From assembly GCA_002329155.1 (NCBI GenBank), contig DCXY01000001.1, positions 114,021-178,020 on the forward strand: a stretch of DNA of 64,000 nt, given 5' to 3'. Positions 34,270-43,873 of the stretch are shown one piece after another. The position numbers were made by a program, and so were the translations under genes. Source of the DNA: Stenotrophomonas sp. UBA2124. GTDB lineage: Bacteria > Pseudomonadota > Gammaproteobacteria > Xanthomonadales > Xanthomonadaceae. A model generated the notes under the pieces. The model was not told where the DNA came from and ran no database searches. It saw only the letters and a program-made list of their open reading frames with translations. The stretch's first letter is position 1. Each line of letters starts with the position of its first letter.

Positions 34270-36372
34270 GTGAGTGAAAAAGTAGAGGCACCGCGCGCGC
34301 TGACCGAGGAACTGAAGGCCGGCATCCGCGACGCCTACGCCAAGCTGCAGGCCAACACGCCGGGCTTCAGCACGCGCCGCTCGCAGAGCCAGATGATCGG
34401 CGTGGTGTCGCGTGCGCTGGCCACCGGTGGCGTGGGCGTGGTGGAAGCGCCCACCGGCGTGGGCAAGAGCCTGGGCTACCTCACCGCAGGCGTGCCGATT
34501 GCGCTGGCCAGCAAAAAGAAGCTGGTGATCAGCACCGGCACCGTGGCGCTGCAGTCGCAGCTGGTCGAGCGCGACATTCCCAACTTCCTGAAAGCCACCG
34601 GCCTGCAGGCCACCGTGGCGCTGGCCAAGGGCCGCACCCGCTACCTGTGCACACGCAACGCCGCCGAAGCGCAGGGGCAGGGCACGCAGGAAGGCATGTT
34701 CGGCGACGAAGACCTGCAGCTGTACGACCGCCCGCTGGCCCCCATCGAAATGGACGTGGCCGAGAAGCTGGGCAAGGCCTTTGTTGAAGGGCGCTGGAAC
34801 GGCGACCTGGACAACGCGCCGGAGCTGGTGTCGCCCACGCTGCGTTCGCGCATCACCACGCCGGCCTCGGCCTGCGCGGGCCGGCGCTGCGCCTATTCGG
34901 CGCAATGCCCGGTGCTGCGCGCACGCACCGAGGTGCGCGATGCGCAGATCGTGGTGACCAACCATGCGCTGCTGCTGTCGGCGCTTTCCATCGGCGAGAA
35001 CGACAACGGCCAGCCCTTGATCGCGCCACCCGGCGACATGCTGCTGGTGCTGGACGAAGGCCACCATGTGGGCAACGTCGCCATCGACCAGGGCGCGGCG
35101 TGGTTGCCGCTGGACGACATGGCCAAGCGCACCGGCCGCCTGCAGATCCTGATCGCAGGCGCGTATCGTGCGGTGGACAAGGACAAGATCGGCAACCTGC
35201 TGCCCACCGAGGCCATCGAGGTGGCCGCGCGCGTGAGCAAGCTGCTCAAGGGTTTCCACGACCACATCGCACAGGTGTGGGTGCCGCAGCCGGACGAGCG
35301 CGAGCCGCTGTGGCGCGCGCCCAAGGGCCGCCTTCCGGAAGTGTGGAAGCAGCCCATCGAGGAGATCGCCGACGAAACCCGCAGCCTGCTCAACTGGGCC
35401 ACGGCGGCGACCGCGCTGGTGGCCAAGGGCAAGCCCGAGGATGCCGGCCACGAACGCCTGCAGCGCAACCTGGGCATGGCGCTGGAGATGATCGAACAGC
35501 AGTACAACCTGTGGGCCGGCTGGCGCCGCGAGGACAAGGAAGGCCAGCCGCCGTTCGCGCGCTGGGTGACCCTCTCGCGCGATGGCGACACCCTGCTGCA
35601 CTGCTCGCCGGTATCGGCGGCGATGGTGCTGCGCAAGCTGCTGTGGGACGAAGTGGATTCGGTGGTGATGACCTCGGCCACGCTCACCGGCGGCGGTGAT
35701 TTCCAGTCGCTGGCCATCGACAACGGCATTCCGGAAGAAGCGGAGATGGTGTCGCTGGCCTCACCCTTCGACCTGCCCAACCAGGCCGAACTGATCGTGC
35801 CGCGTTTTCCGGCCACGCCCGACGAGCGCGAGCGTCACCCCAAGGAAGTGGCGAAGTACCTGGCCGCCGAGCTGGACTGGGACAAGGGCAGCATGGTGCT
35901 GTTCACCTCGCGCTGGAAGATGGAGAAGGTGGCCGAGCTGATGCCGGCGTCGCTGCGCAAGAAGGTGCTGGTACAGGGTGAGAGCGCCAAGCAGAAGATG
36001 ATCGAGGAGCACGTCCGCCGCACCACGGCCGGCGAGGGCTCGGTGCTGTTCGGTCTCAACTCCTTCGGCGAAGGCTTGGATCTGCCGGGCGAAGCCTGCA
36101 CCACGGTGGTCATCACCCAGGTGCCGTTCGCGGTGCCGACCGACCCGCAGACGTCAACCTTGAACGAATGGTTTGAAAGCCGCGGCCTGAACTCGTTCAA
36201 CCTGATCGCGATACCGCACGCACTGCGCACGCTCACCCAGTTCGCCGGCCGCCTGATCCGCACGTCCACCGACACCGGGCGGGTGATCATCCTCGATTCG
36301 CGCCTGCTCACCCGCCAGTACGGCAAACGCATCATCGACGCGTTGCCACCGTTCAGGCGGGTGATCGGCTGA
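34270..36372 (+). CDS. dinG: ATP-dependent DNA helicase DinG
   Basis: A 700-residue superfamily 2 iron-sulfur helicase (XPD-like) that unwinds DNA 5' to 3' and clears R-loops and G-quadruplexes. Walker A EAPTGVGKS is at 59-67, DEGHH at 262-266, and four cysteines at 127, 202, 207 and 213 form the 4Fe-4S site. C-terminal motifs include NSFGEGLDLPGE and QFAGRLIR. The start is GTG. Length and motifs are complete. Confidence 0.95.
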   Translation: MSEKVEAPRALTEELKAGIRDAYAKLQANTPGFSTRRSQSQMIGVVSRALATGGVGVVEAPTGVGKSLGYLTAGVPIALASKKKLVISTGTVALQSQLVERDIPNFLKATGLQATVALAKGRTRYLCTRNAAEAQGQGTQEGMFGDEDLQLYDRPLAPIEMDVAEKLGKAFVEGRWNGDLDNAPELVSPTLRSRITTPASACAGRRCAYSAQCPVLRARTEVRDAQIVVTNHALLLSALSIGENDNGQPLIAPPGDMLLVLDEGHHVGNVAIDQGAAWLPLDDMAKRTGRLQILIAGAYRAVDKDKIGNLLPTEAIEVAARVSKLLKGFHDHIAQVWVPQPDEREPLWRAPKGRLPEVWKQPIEEIADETRSLLNWATAATALVAKGKPEDAGHERLQRNLGMALEMIEQQYNLWAGWRREDKEGQPPFARWVTLSRDGDTLLHCSPVSAAMVLRKLLWDEVDSVVMTSATLTGGGDFQSLAIDNGIPEEAEMVSLASPFDLPNQAELIVPRFPATPDERERHPKEVAKYLAAELDWDKGSMVLFTSRWKMEKVAELMPASLRKKVLVQGESAKQKMIEEHVRRTTAGEGSVLFGLNSFGEGLDLPGEACTTVVITQVPFAVPTDPQTSTLNEWFESRGLNSFNLIAIPHALRTLTQFAGRLIRTSTDTGRVIILDSRLLTRQYGKRIIDALPPFRRVIG

Positions 36373-36460
36373 AGGCAGCCCGCGCGCCCACGCGGCATCC
36401 GCTGGTGCGCGGAACCCGTTGCACGTAGAGTGCGCGCCTTCTTCCGCGGCGCAGCCAGCC

Positions 36461-36868
36461 ATGCCCGACTTCAGCACCACCTTCCCCTGGGCAGCGCATC
36501 TGCAGCGCCTGCAGCAGGAACTTGCCGGGCATGCGCCGTGGTTTGATGGCGATGTACTCAGCCCGGCAGGCAGCGCGCTGGAACAGCTGCTGCTGGCCGG
36601 CCAAGCCCTGGCCAAGGCCGAAGCCGACGTGGTGCTGGTGGCCGACGAACTGCGCCGCTACCAGAAGTTTTCGCCAGCGGGGCGCCCATCGCTGCAGATC
36701 GTGCAGCTGCGCCGCCAGCAATCCGGCGTGCAGCAGGCGCAGCGCGTGGCAAGGCAGGCCTTCATCCGCTGCGCGGACGCCTTCGCCCGCGCATTGCAGT
36801 TGGAAGTGCCGGCCAAGCTGGGCACGGTGACCGTGGTTGAACGCTGGCTGCAGGCGAATCTGCGTTGA
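36461..36868 (+). CDS. Hypothetical protein downstream of dinG
   Basis: A 135-residue soluble, largely helical protein starting MPDFSTTFPWAAHLQ. It begins 88 bp after dinG; the dinG-proximal position suggests co-transcription. The helical Gln/Arg-rich middle (about 85-115) resembles primosome-type small DNA-binding proteins only vaguely. No family recognised. The ATG at 36461 is used because the upstream extension is not conserved-looking. Confidence 0.65.
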   Translation: MPDFSTTFPWAAHLQRLQQELAGHAPWFDGDVLSPAGSALEQLLLAGQALAKAEADVVLVADELRRYQKFSPAGRPSLQIVQLRRQQSGVQQAQRVARQAFIRCADAFARALQLEVPAKLGTVTVVERWLQANLR

Positions 36869-36958
36869 GTTGCGCGGAGCCAGCACGGTGCCGATGCATT
36901 GCATTTCCCTCCGCGCGGCGGCGGGCGGTGCGTGGTTGAGTGGCCTCGTTGAGTGTCC

Positions 36959-37342
36959 TCAGTGCCACAAACCCAGGATCAAACCGAACAGTACGAACTG
37001 CACGGTGTGATAGCCGCCATCAATCAACCACAGCTTGCCGCTGCGCTGGGCAAACTGGTAGTTGATGCCAAAGCTGGCCGCGACCATGCCAAAGCCGGCC
37101 ACCAGCCCGCACAGCAGGGCCTTGCGCAACTCCGGCGCCGGGCCCAGCCACCACGCGAACGCGAAGGCCGCCAGCAGCGAGAACACGAAGCTGATGCCGA
37201 ACACCTTGGCCGGGTGCCCCTGGGGTACCTGGCCGCCGTTCTCGCGGTTCCAGGCACGGCCAAACAGCGCCGGCGAATACCACAGCCCGCCCAGCAGAAA
37301 GCTGGAAACGGCAGCAAGCAGCACGGCGTAGATGTTCATCAT
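36959..37342 (-). CDS. DUF1761 family membrane protein
   Basis: A 127-residue protein with four hydrophobic segments and the DUF1761 features: SSFLLGGLWYSPALFGRAW at 13-31 and a C-terminal YHTVQFVLFGLILGLWH. Function is unknown. Two adjacent ATG codons (37342, 37339) follow GGGGAC. It stands alone, convergent with the preceding gene. Confidence 0.85.
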   Translation of the reverse strand: MMNIYAVLLAAVSSFLLGGLWYSPALFGRAWNRENGGQVPQGHPAKVFGISFVFSLLAAFAFAWWLGPAPELRKALLCGLVAGFGMVAASFGINYQFAQRSGKLWLIDGGYHTVQFVLFGLILGLWH

Positions 37343-37420
37343 GTCCCCTCTCTCCCCTGGTTGGTGCGCCTATCCTAGCGACAACCGGGCAGCGGCCTGC
37401 AACGGCAGGCCGGCAGGGGC

Positions 37421-37684
37421 TCAGTCGGCGTCGGGGCGGTTCAGTGCGGCGGTCATGGCCGCCGCGTCCTCGCGTGACAGGAACAGATATTCCAGTTCGC
37501 AGCCGCCGAACTTGTCTTCCAGCTCGTGCATGCGCACCGGGTGGCTGCCGAAGCGGTAGTGCGTGCTGCCATCGTCGGCATCAATGGCATAGACGCCGAA
37601 CGTCGGCGGGTTGGTCAGGGTGCCTTCCAGCTTTACGGACGAAGGTTGGATGGCGCGCTGGATGAGGTCTTCTTGGTCGATCAT
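37421..37684 (-). CDS. Small conserved hypothetical protein
   Basis: An 87-residue acidic soluble protein beginning MIDQEDLIQRAIQPSSVKLE. The pattern FGVYAIDADDGSTHYRFGSHP then LEDKFGGCELEYLFLSREDA suggests a compact alpha/beta domain. ATG at 37684 is the start; no family known to me. It may share a transcript with the YdeI-like gene upstream (64-bp gap). Confidence 0.7.
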   Translation of the reverse strand: MIDQEDLIQRAIQPSSVKLEGTLTNPPTFGVYAIDADDGSTHYRFGSHPVRMHELEDKFGGCELEYLFLSREDAAAMTAALNRPDAD

Positions 37685-37748
37685 GGCGTAACGGCAGGAC
37701 TGTGGGGGTGTTGTCTGGGGTGAAGTGGAATCGTTGGCGCGTCCTGCG

Positions 37749-38336
37749 TCAATGCTTCTCGTGTTTCCAGTTGCGCCGCTTGCCATCGGACAACCACTGG
37801 ATGGCCTGGGCGATGCGCTGCTGGCGGGTGGTTTCCCGCTTGGCCTGGCCTATCCATTCCAGATAGTCGCGCCGGTAGCCAGGGGCAAAACCGTCAAAGC
37901 AGGCCCTGGCGGCCGGGGCCTGCGCCAGCGCCTGGGCAAAGGCCGGCGGCATGGGCAGGGGCGCACGTGGCGCGCGCCTGGGCGCGGTGGTACCGGCATC
38001 GATGCGCTGCATGCCCTCGCGCAGGCGGCTGGCAAATTCGCGCTTGCCGGGCAGGTCCTTCAGCGACTGCAGGCGGCCGTACTGGCCCATGCCCTCACTG
38101 TCCGCGGCATCGGCGCCGGCCTCGCTGCGCCAGAAGTTGAGCGCCGCATGCGCCTTGAAGGCGGCCATGCCGCAGAGCAGCCTGCCCTGGTACAGGAAGG
38201 CGGGCATGCCCCACTTGATGGCCTCCTCCACGCCGCCGCAGCCGGCATGCACGCGCTGGCGTATCTCGCGCAGTATCGGCTGCGCGAAATCGGCGGCTTT
38301 GGCGATGTAGGCGTCAACGCGGGGGTCGGTAGTCAT
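37749..38336 (-). CDS. YdeI/OmpD-associated family protein (DUF1801-like)
   Basis: A 195-residue soluble protein with an N-terminal DUF1801-type domain (ILREIRQRVHAGCGGVEEAIKWGMPAF about 22-47 as a region) and a C-terminal YdeI-like bacteriocin-protection domain (YRRDYLEWIGQAKRETTRQQR). E. coli YdeI contributes to antimicrobial peptide resistance; the role here is unknown. ATG at 38336 lies at the start of the conserved region. Confidence 0.82.
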   Translation of the reverse strand: MTTDPRVDAYIAKAADFAQPILREIRQRVHAGCGGVEEAIKWGMPAFLYQGRLLCGMAAFKAHAALNFWRSEAGADAADSEGMGQYGRLQSLKDLPGKREFASRLREGMQRIDAGTTAPRRAPRAPLPMPPAFAQALAQAPAARACFDGFAPGYRRDYLEWIGQAKRETTRQQRIAQAIQWLSDGKRRNWKHEKH

Positions 38337-38432
38337 GGCGGCAGGCCTGGATTGCGCGAAGCCTGCCGTCACTTTGCCGCCAAGACAAGCCTGTCATGCC
38401 CGCAGGCCCGGAAAAGGCCTGTTACAGCAAGC

Positions 38433-39809
38433 TCAGCGGTTGCGTGCGCGCCGCGCCAGCGCGCTGCACAGCGCGATGAACGCGGTGAATGCGGCCATCG
38501 ACAGGAACTGCAGGCGGGTTTCCGGGGTGACCATCAGCAGCACGAAGATCAGCACCAGGATGCCCAGCGCCAGCAGCGTGAGGTAGGGGAAGCCGGCCAT
38601 CCTGAACGGCAGCGCGGTGCCGCTGCGCTCGGCGCGGCGGCGCAGGATCAGCTGCGAGACGAGGGTGAGCGTCCACACCAGCAGGCAGGTGGAGCCGACC
38701 ACGTTCAGCAGCACCGGCAGCACCTTGTTCGGGTACAGCAGCTCCAGCACGGTGGCGCCGAAGCCGAACAGCACGCTGGCCACCACCGCCAGCACCGGTA
38801 CCTGGTGGCCGCTGGTGCGGCCCAGCCAGCGCGGCGCTTCGCCACGCTGGGCCAGTGAATACATCATGCGCGAGGCGCCGTAGAGGTTGGCATTGAGCGC
38901 CGACAGCAGCGCGATCACCGCGATCAGGGTGATGGCCGTGGCCGCGCCAGGGATGTTGGCCACCTTCAGCACGGCGGCGAACGGCGAATTGAGCGCCTCG
39001 CTGGTCCACGGCACCACGGCGATGATCACGCCGATCGAGCCGATGTAGAACACCAGGATGCGCCAGGCCACGGTACGGATGGCGCGTGCCAGGCTGCGCT
39101 CGGGGTCCTGGGTTTCGGCCGCGGCCACGGCCACGATCTCGGTGCCGCCGAAAGCGAAGATCACCACCAGCAGCGCCGCGCCGATACCGGCCAGTCCCTT
39201 GGGCATGAAGCCACCATGGCCGGTGATGTTGGACAGCCCCGGCGACGGCACGCCCGGCAGCAGCCCGCACAGCAGCGCAATGCCGACCAGGATGAAGGCG
39301 ATGATGGCAGCCACCTTGAGGATGGCGAACCAGAACTCGAACTCGCCGTAATTGCGCACGCCCATCAGGTTGATGGCGGTGAACACCACCATGAACGCCA
39401 GCGAGGTCAGCGGCACCGACAGCTGGGGCCAGATCGTGGCGAGCAGGCCGGCCGCGCCCACCGATTCGGCGGCGATCACCACCACCAGCTGCGCCCACCA
39501 CAGCCAGCCTACGGTGGCGCCGGCGGTGGGCCCCAGCGCGTCGGCGGCGTACACCGAGAACGCGCCACTGGTGGGCCGCGCGGCGGCCATCTCGCCCATG
39601 GCGTGCATCATGATGATCACCAGCGTGCCGGCGACCAGGTAGGACACCAGCACCGCCGGGCCGGCGGCGTGGATGCCTACGCCCGAGCCCAGGAACAGGC
39701 CGGCACCGATGGCGCTGCCCAGCCCCATCATGATCAGCTGGCGCGGCTTGAGCGCGCGCTCCAGTTTCTGTGATGGCGCGGTGGCCAGGACGGTGGAATC
39801 TGCGGGCAT
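38433..39809 (-). CDS. Amino-acid permease of the APC superfamily (AAT family)
   Basis: A 458-residue inner-membrane transporter with twelve predicted helices. The first helix has MGLGSAIGAGLFLGSG, the APC substrate-binding signature, and FAFGGTEIVAVAAAETQDP in helix six is characteristic of the AAT family (AroP, GabP, ProY). Proton-coupled amino-acid uptake is expected; the exact substrate cannot be read from sequence. It is monocistronic and divergent from the Gly-rich membrane protein. Confidence 0.9.
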   Translation of the reverse strand: MPADSTVLATAPSQKLERALKPRQLIMMGLGSAIGAGLFLGSGVGIHAAGPAVLVSYLVAGTLVIIMMHAMGEMAAARPTSGAFSVYAADALGPTAGATVGWLWWAQLVVVIAAESVGAAGLLATIWPQLSVPLTSLAFMVVFTAINLMGVRNYGEFEFWFAILKVAAIIAFILVGIALLCGLLPGVPSPGLSNITGHGGFMPKGLAGIGAALLVVIFAFGGTEIVAVAAAETQDPERSLARAIRTVAWRILVFYIGSIGVIIAVVPWTSEALNSPFAAVLKVANIPGAATAITLIAVIALLSALNANLYGASRMMYSLAQRGEAPRWLGRTSGHQVPVLAVVASVLFGFGATVLELLYPNKVLPVLLNVVGSTCLLVWTLTLVSQLILRRRAERSGTALPFRMAGFPYLTLLALGILVLIFVLLMVTPETRLQFLSMAAFTAFIALCSALARRARNR

Positions 39810-39940
39810 CGGGTACGGTCGGGTGACGAAACAAGGGCGACACCTTACCGCGTTCGATTGCCGCCGTGTCTACCGCTGCACGTCGCTGCCGTTACGATGG
39901 ACACCCCGGCGCGATGTGCGCCCGCAGCAATGGAAGGGCG

Positions 39941-40666
39941 ATGCGCGGACTGGATTTCGGCTCGGTGCAGGGCCTGCTTTCAACGCTGTTGGGGCTGATC
40001 ATCATCACCCTGCTTGGTGTCGGGCTGCGGCTGCTGGTGATGCAGGCGGTGCCGCGCAAGCGCGAGGCTGCGAACCGGCAGATCAACGAGCGCCTCAAGA
40101 CCCTGATTGCCGCCTACAAGACCCTGGGCGGATCGTTTACCGGTGACCTCAGTGTCACCCCCACCCACCTGCGCGAGCTGCGCCGGCGTGCCGAAGAGCA
40201 GCTGGCGCAGGGCCAGGCGGTGGCCAATGCCGAGGGCGCGCTGGTGCTGCCAGCTGTGGACGGTGGCGAGGCTGGCGACCGTGCGCGGCGTACCCGTGAT
40301 GCGGTGGAGGGGGCGCTGTCGGATGTGATTCTGCTGGGCACCGAGGAACAGGTAAGGCTGGCCGCGCGTGCGGCCACCGACATGGTTGAAGGGCAGCCCA
40401 TTCATACCGCCGAGCTGGTGGTGTCGCTGCGTGACTTCATCCGTGGCGTGCTGGACCTGGATGCCATTCCCGCCAGCGTCGCCATCCCCAGGCAAGGGCC
40501 GGCGCGGCCGGCGTCCGGCGCGGGCGGCAAGGGCGGCGGCAATGCCGACCGCGCCGGTGGCAAGGGTGGTGGCGGAGGTGGCGGCATGGGCGCAGGTATG
40601 GGCATGGGTGCCGGTGTTGGCTATGGCGCCGGCCAACTGGGTGACGACGACGCAGGCGCACGCTAG
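39941..40666 (+). CDS. Membrane protein with Gly-rich C-terminus
   Basis: A 241-residue protein with one membrane helix (about 11-34), a charged helical cytoplasmic region (about 38-185) and a tail of Gly/Ala/Met repeats (about 190-236). ATG at 39941 is preceded by GGAAGG. The family is not recognised; related proteins appear in Xanthomonadaceae beside permease genes as far as I recall. The low-complexity tail ends 4 bp before the tandem repeats at 40671. Confidence 0.7.
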   Translation: MRGLDFGSVQGLLSTLLGLIIITLLGVGLRLLVMQAVPRKREAANRQINERLKTLIAAYKTLGGSFTGDLSVTPTHLRELRRRAEEQLAQGQAVANAEGALVLPAVDGGEAGDRARRTRDAVEGALSDVILLGTEEQVRLAARAATDMVEGQPIHTAELVVSLRDFIRGVLDLDAIPASVAIPRQGPARPASGAGGKGGGNADRAGGKGGGGGGGMGAGMGMGAGVGYGAGQLGDDDAGAR

Positions 40667-40670
40667 AGCA

Positions 40671-41850
40671 CCCCTCCTCGATCCTCCCCTGCGCCTTCGG
40701 CGCAAGGGAGGAGGTGGAAAGTTTGCTTCGTGTCGGGAATGGGTAGTTTGCCTTGATGACTTCGTTTTCCCGGGTGCGCTGCGCTTACCCGGGCTACAGA
40801 CCATCTGGCCACGGAAGCCGCCCCCTCCCTTTGCCGAAGGCAAGGGGAGGGCCGGGGAGGGGTAGGCTCTGCGCTTGGCATAGCGTCGGTTGCCTTTCCA
40901 TCCAACGCACCCCTCCTCAATCCTCCCCTGCGCCTTCGGCGCAAGGGAGGAGGTGGAAGCCTTGCTTCGTATCGGGGACGGGCAGTTTTCCGTAATAACT
41001 TCGTTTTCCCGGGTGCGCTGCGCTTACCCGGGTTACAGACCATCTGGCCACGGAAGCCGCCCCCTCCCTTTGCCGAAGGCAAGGGGAGGGTTGGGGAGGG
41101 GTCGGCTCTGCGCTTGGCATAGCGTCGGTTGCCTTTCCAGCCAAAGCACCCCTCCTCAATCCTCCCCTCCGCCTTCGGCGCAAGGGAGGAGGTGGAAGCT
41201 CTGCTTCGTGTCGGGGGTAGGCAGTTTGCCGTGATGACTTCGTTTTCCCGGGTGCGCTGCGCTTACCCGGGCTACAGACCATCGGGCCACGGAAGCCGCC
41301 CCCTCCCTTTGCCGAAGGCAAGGGGAGGGTTGGGGAGGGGTCGGCTCTGCGCTTGGCATAGCGTCGGTTGCCTTTCCAGCCAAAGCACCCCTCCTCAATC
41401 CTCCCCTGCGCCTTCGGCGCAAGGGAGGAGGTGGAAGCTCTGCTTCGTGTCGGGAACGGGCTGTTTGCCGTAGTGACTTCGTTTTCCCGGGTGCACTGTG
41501 CTTACCCAGGCTACGCGGTATCCGGTCACGGAAGCCGCCCCCTCCCTTTGCCGAAGGCAAGGGGAGGGCCGGGGAGGGGTAGGTTCTGCGCTTGGCCTGG
41601 CTTCGGTTGCCTTTCCATCCAACGCACCCCTCCTCGATCCTCCCCTGCGCCTTCGGCGCAAGGGAGGAGGTGGAAGCCTTGCTTCGTATCGGGGACGGGC
41701 AGTTTTCCGTAATGACTTCGTTTTCCCGGGTGCGCTTCGCTTACCCGGGCTACAGATCATTCGGCCACGGAAGCCCCCCTCCCTTTGCCGAAAACAAGGG
41801 GACGGCTGGGGAGGGGTAGGCTCTGCGGCCTTCAGGCCGGCGAAAAGCCG
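40671..41850. repeat. Five tandem copies of a 239-bp unit with three hairpins each
   Basis: Units begin at 40671, 40910, 41149, 41388 and 41627, each exactly 239 bp apart; the last is cut near 41830. Each has three palindromes: GCGCCTTCGGCGC in a CCTCC/GGAGG stem, CCCGGGTGCGCTGCGC then TTACCCGGG, and CCTTTGCCGAAGGCAAGG in a CCCTCC/GGGAGG stem. The copies differ at scattered bases. No gene is present; open frames here are artefacts of the repeat. The stretch separates the Gly-rich protein gene from a minus-strand kinase gene. Confidence 0.9.
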
Positions 41851-43794
41851 TCAGCGCACCAGCTGTGCGCCGTTCAATGCCAGGCGGATCGCCTCGCACA
41901 GCTCGTCCTGCGAGAACGGCTTGAACAGCGTGGGATAGCGGCCTTCAATCAGCCCTTCCTGCACCAGCACCTCGCCCGCATAGCCGGTGATGAACAGCAG
42001 TGGAGGCGCGTTGCCGCCGCGTTCCAGCACATGCAGCATGTCCAGTACCGATACCGGCCCCGGCATACGCACGTCGGAGATGATCAGGTCCACCTTCAGG
42101 CCAGCGCCCAGGTAATGCAGCGCCGCCTGCGGGTTGTAGGCGGTGGAAACGCGGTAGCCCAGGTTGTGCAGCATGTCGGCCAGGGCATCGCGCACCTGCG
42201 TGTCATCCTCTACCAGCAGCACGTTCTCCAGACCTTCCGGCGCACCAGCACAGGTGGAGCGCGGCGTGGCGGGCGGCAACACCGCATTGGCGGCAGGCAG
42301 CAGCAGGGCCACGGTGGTGCCGGCGTCGGGTGTGGAATGCACGTCGATGAAACCACCGGCCTGCTCGACGAAACTGGCCACCATCGGCAGGCCCAGCCCC
42401 GAGCCCTTGCCCGTTGCCTTGGTGGTGAAGAAGGGCTCGAACACCCTGGCCCGCACGTCCTCGCTCATGCCCACGCCATCATCACTCACCGTCATCTGCA
42501 GGTAGCGCCGTGGCATGCCGTCGCGCTCGGATACCGTATTGGCCAGCTTCATCACGATACGGCCGCGGCCATTGGTGGCATCGCGGGCATTGACTACGAG
42601 GTTGATCAGCGAGTTCTCGAAATAGGCACGGTCCACCTGCACCGTGCAGATGTCCTGGGCACACTGCAGCACGAACTCACCCTCATCCCCCACCGCCTTG
42701 TGCAGCAGGTCGCTGATGTCGGTGAGCAGCTGGCGCGGGTCCAGCAGGGTGGCGGTGCGTGGCTTGCGGCCGGTGAAGGTCATCAGCTGGGTAGCCATGC
42801 GCCCGGCCTTCTCCACTGCCTTCTCGATGGTGTGTGCATAGCGCAGCACGGCCTCATCGGCAGTGGCCTTGCGCAGCAGTGAGATGCTCAGCGATATCAC
42901 CGTGAGCAGATTGTTCAGATCATGCGCCACGCCGCCGGCCAGGTTGCCCACCAACTCCATCTTCTGCGTGGTGGCCAGCTCGCCCTGCACGCGCAGCAGC
43001 TGCTCGATCTTGCGCTGCACATCCTGCCCGGCGTGGCGCTCGCGCTCCTGCATGGCCAGCTCGCGCTGCTTCAGCCCGCTGATGTCGAAGCTGATGCTGA
43101 TCCAGTAACTGATGCTGCCATCCACGCCATATACCGCGGTGCTGACGCTGAGCAGCCAGCGGTAGCTGCCGTCGCTGTCGCGCATGCGGTACTCGACCGG
43201 CGCGATCTCGTTGCGGGCCATGCCGTGGCTGAAATGGCTGTTCAACAGCAGCACATCGTCCGGGTGCACCAGGTGTATCCAGTCATCCACATGGAACTGC
43301 TGCACCTGGGTGTGGCCATACAGGTGACGCTTGACCGCATCGTTGAGCCAGAAAATCTCCCCGCTGCGGGAAAACAGGCAGACAAAGCAGTGGCTGACAT
43401 TGAGCGCGGTAAGGAACAGGTAGGGCGAGAGGCCATCAGAAGCCGCGTCGGCAGGCCCGATCTCGCGCGCGAAACACTGCACCAGCGGGGTGCCGCCGGG
43501 GCTGCGCAGGGGCACGAACAGCAGTGCATAGCCCAGCTCGGGGCGTACCAGCCGGCATTCGCTCTCGATGGCGCGGCAGGTGGCCAGCTCGGCCTGCACC
43601 GCCGTGTCCTCCCACAGGCGTGCAGCGCCGCCGGTGCTGGCGTGCGCGGCCACCAGCAGGGCATTGAACGCGGGGTTCTGCATGTAGGGGTGCGAGGCCC
43701 CGCCCACCAGCAGCGCGAACGGCACCGACGTGCGCTGCATGCCTTGGCACAGCGCCGTCACCATCGGGTCAGGGGCGTTCAGGGCGGGCTCCAT
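41851..43794 (-). CDS. Hybrid sensor histidine kinase with PAS and receiver domains
   Basis: A 647-residue cytoplasmic hybrid kinase. Order: an N-terminal sensor region (about 15-115), a PAS domain (about 135-240), a HisKA/HATPase_c core with the H box GGVAHDLNN (His291), N box NLVVNARDA (398-406) and G box GKGSGLGL (462-469), and a C-terminal receiver domain (about 525-640) with Asp574 as acceptor in DLIISDVRMPG. No transmembrane helix is seen, so it senses an intracellular signal. No separate response-regulator gene is adjacent. The start at 43794 lacks a strong ribosome site. Confidence 0.9.
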   Translation of the reverse strand: MEPALNAPDPMVTALCQGMQRTSVPFALLVGGASHPYMQNPAFNALLVAAHASTGGAARLWEDTAVQAELATCRAIESECRLVRPELGYALLFVPLRSPGGTPLVQCFAREIGPADAASDGLSPYLFLTALNVSHCFVCLFSRSGEIFWLNDAVKRHLYGHTQVQQFHVDDWIHLVHPDDVLLLNSHFSHGMARNEIAPVEYRMRDSDGSYRWLLSVSTAVYGVDGSISYWISISFDISGLKQRELAMQERERHAGQDVQRKIEQLLRVQGELATTQKMELVGNLAGGVAHDLNNLLTVISLSISLLRKATADEAVLRYAHTIEKAVEKAGRMATQLMTFTGRKPRTATLLDPRQLLTDISDLLHKAVGDEGEFVLQCAQDICTVQVDRAYFENSLINLVVNARDATNGRGRIVMKLANTVSERDGMPRRYLQMTVSDDGVGMSEDVRARVFEPFFTTKATGKGSGLGLPMVASFVEQAGGFIDVHSTPDAGTTVALLLPAANAVLPPATPRSTCAGAPEGLENVLLVEDDTQVRDALADMLHNLGYRVSTAYNPQAALHYLGAGLKVDLIISDVRMPGPVSVLDMLHVLERGGNAPPLLFITGYAGEVLVQEGLIEGRYPTLFKPFSQDELCEAIRLALNGAQLVR

Positions 43795-43873
43795 GACAGG
43801 CTTGCCATATGAATTGGGACCAGAGTCTAGACCGCCACCTGGCGGCCGGTCGTCACGGCGCCGTGACCTGCAT

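Noticed and set aside
40671..41850. 239-bp tandem repeats as a CRISPR array or coding repeat
   Set aside because: The period is far too long for CRISPR, units are nearly identical throughout, and open frames break at unit borders.
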